Of a stretch of 64,000 bases of DNA, positions 51,724 to 62,442 are shown in pieces (position 1 is the first letter of the stretch; each line of letters opens with the position of its first letter). The DNA is from Mesorhabditis belari (taxonomy: Eukaryota > Nematoda > Chromadorea > Rhabditida > Rhabditidae). The position numbers and the translations under genes were made by a program. The notes beneath the pieces were generated by a model that made no database searches, was not told the origin of the DNA, and saw nothing but the letters and a program-made list of their open reading frames with translations. The stretch lies in assembly GCA_958450365.1 (NCBI GenBank), contig CAUEEP010000729.1:1576501-1640500 (forward strand), read 5' to 3'.

Positions 51724-52800
51724 TGTTAAGGAAAAGAACAATGTTTTACATGATGTTTTACATGATGTTTTACATGATGCTTTACATGATGCTTTACATG
51801 ATGTTTTACATGATGCTTTACATGAACACAGTGCAAATTTGAAATTATTCTTTCATCAAGCTGTTTGACTGATTGTTTTTTGTTAAACTTATGTTTTACA
51901 TGATGTTTCTTTAGGTTCACAACTACAGTCGATTTCTTCTGATAGCAATGATGACAAGTCAATCGAAGAGCCGATAGTGACCAAATCCGAATATCTACAT
52001 CTTCAAAAGCTAAACCCATTTGTAAGGAATAACCTTAATTCAAAAATTATTAAAGCTAGCAAATTTTGGTAATTACCGTATTTCTTCGAATAGAAGACCG
52101 GGTAAAGAGTATCATCGCGTACTCCTGCGTAGCAGCCCTTTTTAAAATTTCTTTTCTGCATAAAAGCTTTCAATGAAGTGCTATAGGACTGGAAAATGGC
52201 TCAAAAATCTGTTAGCTCATGTGGTATTTTTGAGCCATTTTCCAGCCCTATAGCACTTCATTGAAAGCTTTTATGCAGAAAAGAAATTTTAAAAAGGGCT
52301 GCTACGCAGGAGTACGCGATGATACTCTTTACCCGGTCTTCTATTCGAAGAAATACAGTATTTCTTTCATCTAGCAGTTTGACTGATTGTTTTTTGTTAA
52401 ACTTATGTTTTGTTGGCCTTTTCATGATGTTTCTTTAGGTTCGCAACTACAATCGATTTCTTCTGATAGCAATGATGACAAGCCAATCGTTGAAAACGTG
52501 GAAGAGGCGATAGTGACCAAATCCGAATATCTACATCTTCAAAAGCTAAAGACATTTGTGAGGAAATAACCTTAATTCAAAAATTATTAAAGCTTTAGCA
52601 AATTTTGATAATTATTTCTTTCATCAAGCTGTTTGACTGATTGTTTTTTGTTAAACTTATGTTTTACATGATGTTTCTTTAGGTTCACAACTACAATCGA
52701 TTTCTTCTGATAGCAATGATGACAAGTCAATCGTTGAAAACGTGCAAGAGCCGATAGTGACCCAATCGATCCGATGATTCGTAATAATTAAGAGTTAATA
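51724..52800. repeat. Triplicated Tigger C-terminal segment and ACATGATGTTTT array
   Basis: GTTCACAACTACAGTCGATT with SQLQSISSDSNDDK coding sequence recurs at about 51913, 52438 and 52682, each followed by GAGCCGATAGTGACC or a variant. 51748-51825 is a 12-bp ACATGATGTTTT array. The 52074-52360 foldback sits after the first copy. Confidence 0.78.
52074..52360. mobile_element. 287-bp foldback with TACCGTATTTCTTCGAATAG ends (family K)
   Basis: Near-perfect palindrome; arms include GGGTAAAGAGTATCATCGCG and GCATAAAAGCTTTCAATGAA. Nested in Tigger. Confidence 0.85.
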
Positions 52801-53092
52801 CTTATGATATGATAATTTTGCTATTTGCTTTTTATTTTTGCCTTATTTGCTAAGTTTTTTACAAGAAATATATTCGAATACCTTTAAATAACGTAAACTA
52901 TAGCCGATTCGTGTGATTTACGTAGAGAGATTCGACTGTACTTTTAAACGTTAACAAGTTTTCGATATCAATATTGAATCCTTTCCATTCAATTCAATTC
53001 AGTTCAATTGAATGCCATCAATATTCTAAAAATGGCCATCAATATCATATTTTTCTAGCTCTCTAACTCATCAAAGCCATGTTTTTGCGTGC

Positions 53093-53935
53093 ATTTGTGT
53101 GTGTGTGTGTGTGTGTGTGGCCCAGTGAAAGTGAAATGAGAATGGAAAAGAATGAGAAATCATTGCAAGAGAGAGATTTGAACTGAATGGGAAAAGGGGG
53201 GCTCCATTTTACAGCACGATCACCTCAGCGAATGAAAAAAAAGAGACAAGCCTTTCTCTTTCTCTCTCTGTGAAATGAACTGACTCCTGGGACTCCTTGC
53301 CCGATTTTTCCTTTCATTTTTCCCTCGCAAATGATCCTCGAGAAAGACTTTTTGATTATTTGGTCTCAAGCAAGGTTTAGTTTTTTTTGATAAGCTTGTT
53401 TTTCATTATTATCTAGGGTTCTTTTTTTCTTTCTGCTTTCAATTTATTTATTTCTACCTTCTATTTCTTTCTTTCTACTTAATGTATACTTATTCTTAAG
53501 CTATTTTTGCTTAATTTCTGCTTCTTTATTTCTGTAAATTCGATTCCTTATTTCTCTAAATGCGGTTCAGGATCTCTCTAATTTCGGTTCAGGATCTCTC
53601 TAAATTCTTTCCTTTGCTCTCTAAATTCGGTTCCCGATCCCCCTAAACTCTGTTCCTCATCTCTCTAAATTCGGTTCCTTACCTCTCTTAATTCGGTTCG
53701 TTATCTAGCTAAATTCGAGTCCTTATCTCTCTAAATTCGGTTCTTTAACTCTCCAGATTCGGTTCCTTATCTCTCCAGATTCGGTTCCTTTTCTTATAAA
53801 CTCGGTTCTTTATCTCTCTAAATTCGGTTCCTTATCTCTCTAAATTCGGTTTTTTATCTCTCTAAATTCGATTCCCCATCTCTCTAATGTCGGTTCCTTA
53901 TCTCTCTCAATTCGGTTTTTTATCTCTCTAAGGGG
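53093..53935. repeat. (GT)n and 22-bp CTCTCTAAATTCGGTTCCTT array
   Basis: 53099-53119 is (GT)n; 53540-53935 holds about 18 copies of the 22-bp unit. 53120-53530 has no recognised gene. Confidence 0.82.
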
Positions 53936-54090
53936 CCCTCATGGTGTATTGGTTAAGTTCTCACTTCCAAACTGAGGGTGTGGGGTTCGGCCCCTAGGGT
54001 TCTCTTCCCTAGCTGCCCCAGACTAGAGGTCTCTTCTCTAGCGGAGTTCACTCTTCCACTGGGTTGGCCCATTCATGGCCTGAGGTTATT
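53934..54090 (+). mobile_element. tRNA-derived SINE-like element
   Basis: A tRNA-like head (CATGGTGTATTGGTTAAGTT as A box, GGGGTTCGGCCCC as B box) is followed by a non-tRNA body with CCCTAG and CTCTTCTCTAGCGG repeats. GC-rich against its flanks. No poly(A) tail seen. Confidence 0.6.
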
Positions 54091-54834
54091 AAAGCAAGAA
54101 GCCTATCTTCTATCTATCTTCTTTTCTCCCCGCCTCCACATCGCCGGGTAAAATATCTCATCTTTCTCTATGTATTTATGTGTAGATTTGTGTATTGTCT
54201 GACTGATTACGCTTTATTTCATGTCCTGAATAAAGTATGAATATATAAACTCGGTTCCATGTCTCCTTAAGTTCAGGAATTTAAACGACAGCTTCACCCC
54301 TAAATTTTTCGAAAAACAATTTCTAAAAACTTTTAACCAAAGTTTTAAAAGAAAAAAACTTGTATTTTTGAATAATAAAATATGTATTAATACCAAATTT
54401 GAATAGAAATTAGTATAAAATCTTTTTTGCAGTCTTTAAAATCTTTAATCTTTAAAAAAAACACTTTGGAAAATCGACAAAATGACGGCCGTGGTACCAA
54501 AAATGCTTTATTAACAAGAAAAAATATTTGAACGACTCAATTCTAATTCAATAATCACTAGCAGCTTCATTCCGCTGAATTAGCTGAAAAACTTGTTGAG
54601 GTTGAGGTTATCAATTTCTGGTGCCACGCGTCGATAATGACAGGTTCGATCTGTTGGTTCGATCTGTCAATCGTTTGAGCTGATCAACGTTTCGATACGT
54701 CTTGTTTCTGTCGTAAATTTTGCGGACCCTAAATGCCAATACGTTTTCGAAAACATTCAAGTCATGAGAATAGGAAAGAAGAGGATTTTTTTGCGTTGCA
54801 ACTAGACATGGTTTCGGATAAGGTTTTAGTCGGA

Positions 54835-55140
54835 TCGGATCAGATCTGAAACAGTGGGCCATCGAATCGGACTGGATCAGATCTGAAACAGTGGGCCATC
54901 GAATCGGACTGGATCAGATCTGAAACAGTGGGCCATCGAATCGGACTGGATCAGATCTGAAACAGTGGGCCATCGAATCGGAGCAGATCTGAAACAGTAG
55001 TCCATCGGATCAGCTCTGAAACAGTAGTCCATCGAATCGGATCAGCTCTGAAACAGTGGGCCATCGAATCGGATTGGATCAGCTCTGAAACAGTGGTCCA
55101 TCAGCTTTGAAACAGTGGTCTATCGAATCAGATCAGATCG
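54835..55140. repeat. 37-bp minisatellite GGATCAGATCTGAAACAGTG
   Basis: Full unit continues GGCCATCGAATCGGACT; about eight copies, degenerating rightward. 54090-54835 has no recognised gene. Confidence 0.86.
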
Positions 55141-55584
55141 CATCGAATCAAACACATTTTATGTCTCTGATCGCATTTGAACGACTTTAATAATATCCGG
55201 CTAATATGGAATCGTGGTCTAAGGTTCAATTTTGGGTTGCAGAGAGCGGTGCCAAGATTATTAAAGACCTTGCTTTCTAGAAAGAATTTATCGAAACAAA
55301 AAAGATAAGCTTTGTCTTGGATTGGATTGGGTTGAGTTCGATTCAAAAGTCGCATTCTCGGATCGAATGGGATCCGATCCGATCCGAATTAATTAGATCC
55401 GATCCATGTCTAGCTGCAACCATTCCTGTGTGCGACGAGATCTATGTAGCCGGATCCGAACCCTGATCGTTTGCCTATAAATCCACTAATGGGCGATGAT
55501 TGTATCTACACCGCTGAAGCTTAGGATTCCCCGGGTCAAACTCCACCAGGGTACCATTCTATAGGCATTCTTTAAAGCAAGTAA

Positions 55585-55678
55585 AGTGTCTAGCTAGAGA
55601 GAGACACAAACTTAAGGTGGAGTTTCGCTCCACTCCACCTTAAGTTGCTGCCTTTCTCTAGTTAGACACTTTATTTGC
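55585..55678. repeat. Hairpin
   Basis: GTGTCTAGCTAGAGAGAG and AACTTAAGGTGGAGT mirrored around 55630. Confidence 0.65.
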
Positions 55679-55779
55679 TCTAACGTAAAATAGGATTTGT
55701 ATATATTATGTCAAATAAGTAAAAAACTGGATTCAAATAGATTCAAGCGCTGAAATTTGATTCTGAATACGTAATTTGG

Positions 55780-56690
55780 CTTGCACAAAGTGATCATAGC
55801 CAGGTCATAGCTCATAGCACAGATTATAGCTTATCCATAGATCATAGCTCATCACAACTCATATCACAAAGTGATTTCCAAGCCCAGATCCAAGCCAGAT
55901 CTAAACCGGAAACCTTTTCAAGGAAAAAAAACGATTTTGAATTATTAGTCAGTTTTTTATGTCTTTTATTTTCTTTTCACTAAACATCACAAATTTTTCT
56001 TGATAACTGTTGGGTTAAGCTGCTGGATAGAACTGGAATCTAGAACTGGAAGCTAGAACTGGAAGCTAGAACTGGAAGCTAGAACTAGAATCTAGAATCT
56101 AGAACTAGAAGCTAGAACTAGAATCTAGAACTAGAGTCTAGAACTAGAAGCTAGAACTAGAATCTAGAACTAGAAGCTAGAACTGGAATCTAGAACTGGA
56201 ATCTAGAACTAGAATCTAGAACTGGAATCTAGAACTGGAATCTAGAACTAGAAGCTAGAACTAGAGTCTAGAACTAGAAGCTAGAACTGGAATCTAGAAC
56301 TGGAATCTAGAACTAGAATCTAGAACTGGAATCTAGAACTAGAAGCTAGAACTAGAAGCTAGAACTAGAATCTAGAACTAGAATCTAGAACTGGAAGCTA
56401 GAACTGGAATCTAGAATCATAGCTAATAGCACAGATATAGCTCATCACAGATCATAGCTAATAGCACAGATATAGCTCATCACAGATTATAGCTCATCAT
56501 AGATCATAGCTCATCACAGCTCATATCACAAAGTGATTTCCAAGCCCAGATCCAAGCCAGATCTTTTTCCAGGAAAAAAAAACTGATTTTGAGTTATTAG
56601 TCAGTGTTCGATTTCTTTCCTTTTCACTAAACATCACAAATTTTTCTTGATAATTGTTGGGTTAAGCTGCTGAATTCCCCTTGCTCTCAT
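55780..56690. repeat. 13-bp TAGAACTGGAATC array flanked by a direct duplication
   Basis: 56030-56420 has about 28 units (TAGAACT-R-GAA-K-C variants). The sequence CATATCACAAAGTGATTTCC...GGGTTAAGCTGCTG is present both before (55860-56025) and after (56522-56675) the array. Confidence 0.85.
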
Positions 56691-56924
56691 CATTTTATTG
56701 ATTTTTTTTTGGTTTTGAAAAGAAATTAGAAGTTTTCTATTATCGAAATTGATCTATGATATCATTTATAAAAGGTTTTTTTGAAAAATTTCTGCTTTTC
56801 TTTTGAATTAGTAACTTTTATAACTCCACAAAATTTTGAAAATTCGATTTTCAATTTTGTTTTTTGTCTTTTTATCTTTTTTTCTTTTAAAGAATACTTT
56901 TAGAAGTGCTCAAATTTGGAAATT

Positions 56925-57005
56925 TTAAAAATTCTTCGCAATTCGAAATCCAGCAGATGAAAATGTCGACGCTGATGAAACGGCTTTGCTCGTGTGTACA
57001 AGCGG
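56925..57005 (+). other. Exon-like open stretch, unidentified
   Basis: RNPADENVDADETALLVCTS is followed by GTGAGT. The VDADETALL part recalls pogo-type transposases, but no more of the protein is visible. Confidence 0.25.
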
Positions 57006-57030
57006 TGAGTGAATCTTGTTGAAAAAGAGA

Positions 57031-57985
57031 GGTACTTGTCGGTTAAACGTCCACAAAGGCTCATCTCGGTGAAGCATCCCCATCTCGGTTATCGATTTTC
57101 TTTGGACTGATCGACTGATCACTTCAGCAGAGCACTGTACTTCACTGGACACAAGTAGTCAGCTTCTTGCTTAACCGAGTTGAGTCTCTGTGGATTCTGT
57201 GGATTCTTTGGATTCTCTGTGGATTCTGTGGATTCTGTAGATTCTGTAGATTCTGTGGATTCTCTGTGGATTCTGGGGATTCTGTAGATTCTGTGGATTC
57301 TGTATATTCTGTGGATTCTTCTGGATTCTCTGGATCCTTTGTGGATTCTGTGGATTCTCTGTGGATTCTATGGATTCTGTGGATTCTATGGATTCTGTGG
57401 ATTCTATGGATCCTCTGGATTCTCTGTGGATTTTGTGGATTCTATGGATTCTATGGATTCTATGGATTCTATGGATTCTGTGAATTCTGTGGATTCTGTG
57501 GATTCTGTGGGTTCTGTGGATTCTGTAGATTCTGTGGATTCTTCTGGATTCTCTGGATCCTTTGTGGATTCTGTGGATTCTCTGTGGATTCTGTGGATTC
57601 TTTGGATTCTCTGGGGATTCTGTGGATTCTGTGGATTCTGTGGATTCTGTGGATCCTCTGGATTCTCTGTGGATTCTGTGGATTCTCTGTGGATTCTGTG
57701 GATTCTGTGGGTTCTGTGGATTCTCTGTGGATTCTTTGGATTCTCTGGGGATTCTGTGGATTCTGTGGATTCTATGGATCCTCTGGATTCTCTGTGGATT
57801 TTGTGGATTCTATGGATTCTATGGATTCTGTGAATTCTGTGGATTCTGTGGATTCTGTGGATTCTGTGGATTCTGTGGATCCTCTGGATTCTCTGTGGAT
57901 TCTGTGGATTCTGTGGATTCTATGGATTCTGTGGATTCTGTGGATTCTCTGTGGATTCTCTGTGGATGTATAACCGACAAGTACC
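57031..57985. repeat. Minisatellite GTGGATTCT between inverted 15-bp repeats
   Basis: GGTACTTGTCGGTTA at 57031-57045 is mirrored by TAACCGACAAGTACC at 57970-57984. Between them about 85 copies of a 9-bp GTGGATTCT unit (57185-57968) create long false ORFs in three frames. Confidence 0.85.
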
Positions 57986-58081
57986 GATTTTTGTTACACT
58001 TTACTATAAAAGACTATAATAAATAACTTTCTATGTAATATTCGTAATATTTAGATAGTAACATTCGTAATTTTTCCTTTA

Positions 58082-58160
58082 TACAGTCGACTCTTTCATA
58101 CAGTCGACTATAACGGACTTTATATAACGCAAAACTATATAACGCAATGGAATTTTGGTC
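58082..58160. mobile_element. Pogo-type terminus fragment
   Basis: CAGTCGACTATAACGGACTT and ATATAACGCAAAACTATATA recall pogo/Tigger ends; no matching opposite end was found. Confidence 0.4.
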
Positions 58161-58234
58161 CCCAGGCGACGCTAAACTATATAAAATCTATCCATCTTTC
58201 TCGAGATTTATTTAAAGTTGAATTCAAGGAGAGT

Positions 58235-58400
58235 TTCTTTGATTTTAGAAATTCCAGTAATAAGCTTTTGCATAACTCTTTTCCAATAAGAACTACCAGA
58301 ATTTGGAATCGATTCCGCAGAGTTTTGAGAGAGTCCAATAATCTCGAAACCTTTAAATGCTTTATTCAGTTGAATAGCGACAAAACAAGAACACAATAAT
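58235..58400 (+). mobile_element. Non-LTR retrotransposon C-terminal fragment
   Basis: Plus strand reads LLHNSFPIRTTRIWNRFRRV then LRESNNLETFKCFIQLNS, the FPVRTTRLWNSLP...TFK motif at the end of LINE ORF2. 58400-58740 has nothing further recognised. Confidence 0.7.
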
Positions 58401-58744
58401 CACCACTTGACATTGAAAGAGTTGAAAATGATCAAAGTTACAAGCAAAATTGATTCAAGTGTCCAAATTGGGCGATGATTGTATAGATGCTTTATACAGT
58501 TGAATAGCAACAAAAAAAGATCACAATAATCACCCAGGACACACCTAAAAGATAAAAAGATACCTCAAGAAAGAATCAAAGAGCAATCAAATCAATTGCA
58601 TCAATTGATTTGATTGCTTAATTGATCAAATCAATTGAAATTGCGCAGTGGGAATATCTAGCTAGGAACGGTGGGAATATCATGAATATAAGGGGGTTTC
58701 ACAATTTAATAACTCGATTAAAAAAGAAACTGTGGGAGCTAGAA

Positions 58745-59055
58745 ACGGAAACGGAAGGTTAGCTGTTGGAAACGAAGGTTAATGGTTGGAAATGGAAGGT
58801 TAGCTGTTGGAAACGGAAGGTTAGTTGTTGAAAACGAAGGTTAGTGGTTGGAAACGAAGGTTAGTTATTGGAAACGGAAGATTAGCTGTTGGAAACAAAG
58901 GTTAGCTGTTGGAAACGAAGGCTAGCTGTTGGAAACGAAGGTTAGCAGTTGGAAACGAAGGTTAATGGTTGGAAACGGAAGGTTAGCTGTTGGAAACGGA
59001 AGATTAGCTGTTGGAAACGAAGGCTAGTGGTTGGAAACAGAAGGTTAGCTGTTGG
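58745..59055. repeat. GGTTAGCTGTTGGAAACGAA minisatellite
   Basis: About 15 copies of 20-21 bp. 59055-59585 is AT-rich with no gene seen. Confidence 0.88.
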
Positions 59056-59584
59056 ATTACGGTTGAATTACAATGAAAAGTAAGCTAAAAAGTAAAACTA
59101 AGGGTTTTTGTCGATTAAATTTGTTTGTTCTTTAGAAAATTTAGTTTATTGATGGGCGTAAGAGGGAAAAGTACCGAATTTTTAATGATTCTTCTGATAA
59201 ATATAATAAAAAGTGGTTTCTTTTGCTTTGATAGCCAAATACTAGACGAACCATGATTTCTCGGCTCTTACCTAGAACTTAGAACACCTAGAACACCTAG
59301 AACACTTATTTACGATTGCTAATCATACTCAAAAGCCCGATTTCCTTTAACAACTTTCTCTCTGTCAAAGATGATCAAAAGTTTATCATAATTACAAAAA
59401 AAAATAAGACAAAGAAGATATCTATCAACCTTTAAATTCGATTTCCAAATTTTCCAACAAAAAGGAACACTTATTTATTCAAAAGATCTACCAGAAAGCA
59501 AGCGATTACGCTCGCGCACAAAGAACAAACAGCGATTTTTTTTTCTTTTACTTTGTAAATGACTTAAAAACAAGAAATTTTTTT

Positions 59585-60230
59585 TAATGGCTTTGGTATC
59601 AAATTAAAGTAGAAAGAATGGGTGATTTTTTGTGATATAACATTTATTTTTAGCTTAAACCAGTGCTTAGAAAAAACTGATTGAAAAGTGACAAAAAAAG
59701 CCGATTTTTCATCATTTTTCAATTGCTTTTTTCTAGGCACTGGTTTAAGCTAAAAAGAAGTGTTACATCACAAAAAAATCACCCATCCTCTCTACTTTAA
59801 TTTGATATCAAAGCGAGTACAAACAAACCTACTGGTGTCGAGATATGAGTGGTTCTTTGAGTGTCAACTTAGACTACGCGACGCTCCTAAAGGGGGTGCC
59901 TCTATTAGAGCTTTTATGGTAATCTAGGCCCTCTAAAGTTTAGTATCAAATTAAAGTAGAGAAAATGAGTAATCTTTTGCGATATAACACTTATGTTTAG
60001 CATTAACGAGTGCTTAGAAAAAATGATTGAAAAGTGGGGAAAAAAAAAGCTGATTTTCACCGATTTTCAATCATCTTTTTCTAAGCGCTGGTTAATGCTA
60101 AAAATAAGTGTTATATCTAGAAAAATCACCCATTTTCTCTACTTTAATTTGATACCTAAACACCTAGAAACAAATGAACAGGTGCTAAGATCTGAGCGTT
60201 TGTTTGAGAGTCAACTTAGACTACTTAAAA
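59585..60230. mobile_element. Family E foldbacks, copies 6 and 7
   Basis: Copy 6 (59585-59893) and copy 7 (59935-60228) are palindromes with the GTATCAAATTAAAGTAGAGA and CACTTATTTTTAGC motifs; copy 7 is more diverged. Confidence 0.78.
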
Positions 60231-60359
60231 ATCAAAAAAATTGAATTAACCTAGCCATTCCGCAGCCACTTTATTCCGTTACTCAGTTGCCTCATCATTT
60301 CTCTCATCTTTAAAGTCCGGTTCTGACTCTTTAGAGGCCAAAAAGGTGAAATAGGCGAT

Positions 60360-60500
60360 GAAAAAGAAAGATTGGAGGGAAAGAGGGAAAAGGGGCAAGC
60401 AAGAGAGGGCAAGCCCCGCCCCTGGACCCGGGACCCAGGATCCCCCTACTCCCCTCAGAAGCCGATGAGCCTCGCCTTGTGATTCCGGGATCTATTCTAT
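60360..60500 (+). promoter_or_regulatory. GC-rich possible promoter upstream of the 60580 exon
   Basis: Purine-rich then C-rich sequence with CCCCGCCCC, GGACCCGGGACCC and CCCCTACTCCCCTC. It stands out in an AT-rich window and lies about 100 bp before the candidate start codon. The promoter role is inference only. Confidence 0.25.
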
Positions 60501-60579
60501 TCCTCATAATATCCCTGGATACGGATTAGACAATTTTCTGCAATTCTCCAATTCTCCAATTCTTTTTCCTCATTCTTTA

Positions 60580-60699
60580 ATGTTGCAATACTCGAAATCG
60601 TTTAAATCGATCGGAAAACGTACGGGTGATTTGTACTCGCGAGCGCGCTCGAAATTCGCGCGATCTTTTCGCAACAATCGACAATCCGACCCGGGCTTG
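60580..60699 (+). CDS. Candidate first coding exon of an unidentified transcript
   Basis: ATG at 60580 opens 40 codons in phase 0 ending at a consensus donor GTGAGT (60700). The peptide is basic and Ser/Arg-rich: MLQYSKSFKSIGKRTGDLYS, then RARSKFARSFRNN and RQSDPGL. Its base composition is far more GC-rich than the flanks and it has no tandem repeat. Upstream, 60360-60460 has a CCCCGCCCC box and a C/G-rich stretch, unlike the rest of the window. It could start the next gene or a downstream-promoter isoform encoding the second GEF half of UNC-73. No second exon could be recognised before 64000, so the identity is unknown. Confidence 0.4.
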
Positions 60700-60843
60700 G
60701 TGAGTGTATTTTGTGTTGAAAATTTTTGTGTATTTTTGACTTTTTAGCGCACTGGATTGGGGAATTTTGGGCTTTTTTCGTTTTTTTTTTTTTTTGGTGA
60801 TCTTTATCGTATGAAAAATGGCTTCAATAATGGTGTTGAATTT

Positions 60844-60895
60844 GAGTACAAGTACAGTACAAGTACAGTACAGTACAGTACAGTACAAAGTACAC
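60844..60895. repeat. AGTACAGTACA array
   Basis: Ten-odd copies of a 5-10 bp unit. Confidence 0.75.
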
Positions 60896-60959
60896 GTTTA
60901 CAATGTAGAAAAAGTGTTATATTTTAGTTTACAGTGTACCATCAAAAAACGAAAGTTTT

Positions 60960-61041
60960 GCCGCTAGCGGGGGTCGAACCTGCGAGTTTTGAAAGCGGGC
61001 TGTCTTTGAACCAATGCTCTAACCGACTGAGCTATGACAAC
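60960..61041 (-). tRNA. tRNA-like gene, enlarged anticodon region (1)
   Basis: A box TAGCTCAGTCGGTTAGAGC, B box AGGTTCGACCCCC. Acceptor GTTGTCA/TAGCGGC pairs at six of seven positions with wobbles. After the 5' half-stem TTGGT comes TTCAAAGACAGCCCGC-type sequence, so the loop is larger than seven bases. Possibly an intron or variable arm; function not established. Confidence 0.5.
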
Positions 61042-61109
61042 AGGTCGTTGCCCTCTCAGAAAGGCCGTTTTAACAAGCTTTTGAACTCAAACTTAAAACA
61101 AAAATCTTT

Positions 61110-61192
61110 GTCGCTAGCGGGGGTCGAACCCGCGACCGAACGGGATGGAATCGCCTTGAGACCAATCCTCTAACCGACTGAGCTATGTCGAC
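61110..61192 (-). tRNA. tRNA-like gene (2), best-paired T arm
   Basis: T stem GCGGG/CCCGC is perfect; acceptor GTCGACA/TAGCGAC pairs at five of seven. The anticodon region GGTCTCAAGGCGATTCC is longer than in the neighbours. A and B boxes intact. Confidence 0.52.
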
Positions 61193-61253
61193 ATGTCGTT
61201 GCTCTTCCCAGAAAGAACGTTTTAACAAGTTTTTGAACTCACCAAAGCTCTTT

Positions 61254-61335
61254 GTCGCTAGCGGGGGTCGAACCTGCGACCCTTGAAAGCGGGCTGTCTT
61301 TGAACCAATGCTCTAACCGACTGAGCTATGACGAC
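61254..61335 (-). tRNA. tRNA-like gene (3)
   Basis: Acceptor GTCGTCA/TAGCGAC pairs at six of seven; T stem GCAGG/CCCGC has one mismatch. Anticodon region TTGGTTCAAAGACAGCCCGC ends TTTCAAGGGTC, where TTCAA can pair with TTGGT. Confidence 0.52.
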
Positions 61336-61409
61336 ATGCCGTTGCTCTCCCAGAAAGGCTGTTGAACAAGTAACAAGTTTTTGAACTCAAATTGAACCCA
61401 AAAATCTTT

Positions 61410-61491
61410 GTCGCTAGCGGGAGTCGAACCTTTGACCCTTGAAAGCCGTCTGCCTTCGTACCAATCCTCTAACCGACTGAGCTATGTCGAC
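61410..61491 (-). tRNA. tRNA-like gene (4)
   Basis: Acceptor GTCGACA/TAGCGAC; anticodon region TTGGTACGAAGGCAGACGGC; T arm AAAGG-TTCGACT-CCCGC is weak at one side. Same family as its neighbours. Confidence 0.48.
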
Positions 61492-62142
61492 AAGTCGTCC
61501 CACCCCCCAGAAAGGCCGTTTTAACAAGTTTTAATCTCAAAATACCCCCGATATGGCTACTGAGAAGATCTTTTGTTTCAATGAGGTGTACTTTGTGCTC
61601 GAAAATCTAAACCAAGCCTTTCTAGCGCATTGAACACTGCAATAAAGCACAGAAATTGCTATTTGATCATTATAAGTCAAAAATAGAAGTGCTTTTTGGA
61701 TTTGTAATGGATTTCTTTAAAAAAAAACACCTTTCTTTTGTTTTTTTTTTGCCTTTTCACCTGTCTAAAGCTTCAAAAATCTGAAAAAAAATAAGCTAAA
61801 CAATGATATGCAAATTTTTGACATAATTAAAGTCAAATTTATTGGTTCAGACTTGAAAGCACATTATTTTTTATATAAATTTTTTCCCCTTCAACTTTTT
61901 TTGCTTTTTGTTTTGCTTATATGATGGAAAAATGACGGGTTTTCTGATTTATTGAGATTTCAATCAAAAATGAGCCTTAACTTTTGAGATTTGAGTCAAG
62001 AGTCAACTTTCTAAAAAAACTCATCAAATTATAGTTTCCTTTCAAGTTTGCCTTGGTTTAAGATCGAATTTAGACCGAATCGTGCATTCAATTCTTCATC
62101 TTTTCAAGAATTTGGATTAAAAGAAACTTAAAGAAACTTTTT
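61492..62142. other. AT-rich spacer without recognised gene
   Basis: No repeat array, ORF or homology recognised. Confidence 0.4.
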
Positions 62143-62225
62143 GACGCCAGCAGGACTCGAACTTGCGACCCTTGAAACCCGGGCTGTCTTTGAATCAATT
62201 CTCTAACCGATTGAGCTATGATTGC
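62143..62225 (-). tRNA. tRNA-like gene (5)
   Basis: A box TAGCTCAATCGGTTAGAG, T arm GCAAG-TTCGAGT-CCTGC. Its half-stems TTGAT and TTCAA pair better than TTGGT/TTCAA in copy 3 (A-T replaces G-T), a compensatory-looking change. Acceptor is poor. Confidence 0.45.
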
Positions 62226-62275
62226 ACGGTTTCCCTCCCCGGAAAAGAGCTTTTTAACCTAAAAGAGAAATCTTT

Positions 62276-62364
62276 GCCGTCAGCAGGACTCGAACTTGCG
62301 AGCTTTGAGAGGAGTTTACCCTAAATCCCTAAACCAACGCTCTAACCGATTGAGCTATGGCTGC
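62276..62364 (-). tRNA. tRNA-like gene (6), longest anticodon region
   Basis: 89 nt. Between the half-stems TTGGT and CTCAA lies TTAGGGATTTAGGGTAAACT plus a few bases. A and B boxes intact; acceptor pairs at five of seven. Confidence 0.45.
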
Positions 62365-62442
62365 ACCATTTCCCTCCCCCGATTAGAGCGTTTTGGTTTG
62401 CCTCCCCCGAAAAGGCGCCTCAAAGCTAAAACAAAAACCTTC

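Larger units (their letters stand above)
49591..52938 (+). mobile_element. Tigger/pogo-type DNA transposon, 3.35 kb, inactive
   Basis: Ends CAGTCGAACCTCTCTATAAC and the complement AGAGATTCGACTG, the typical pogo/Tigger terminus, with TA at 49589-49590 and 52939-52940. It encodes broken transposase parts, and two foldback elements (49745-50146, 52074-52360) are nested in it. The 3' part of the coding region is present three times. Confidence 0.9.

Noticed and set aside
57167..58026. Long overlapping ORFs (up to 268 codons) on the plus strand
   Set aside because: They only translate the 9-bp GTGGATTCT minisatellite in three frames.
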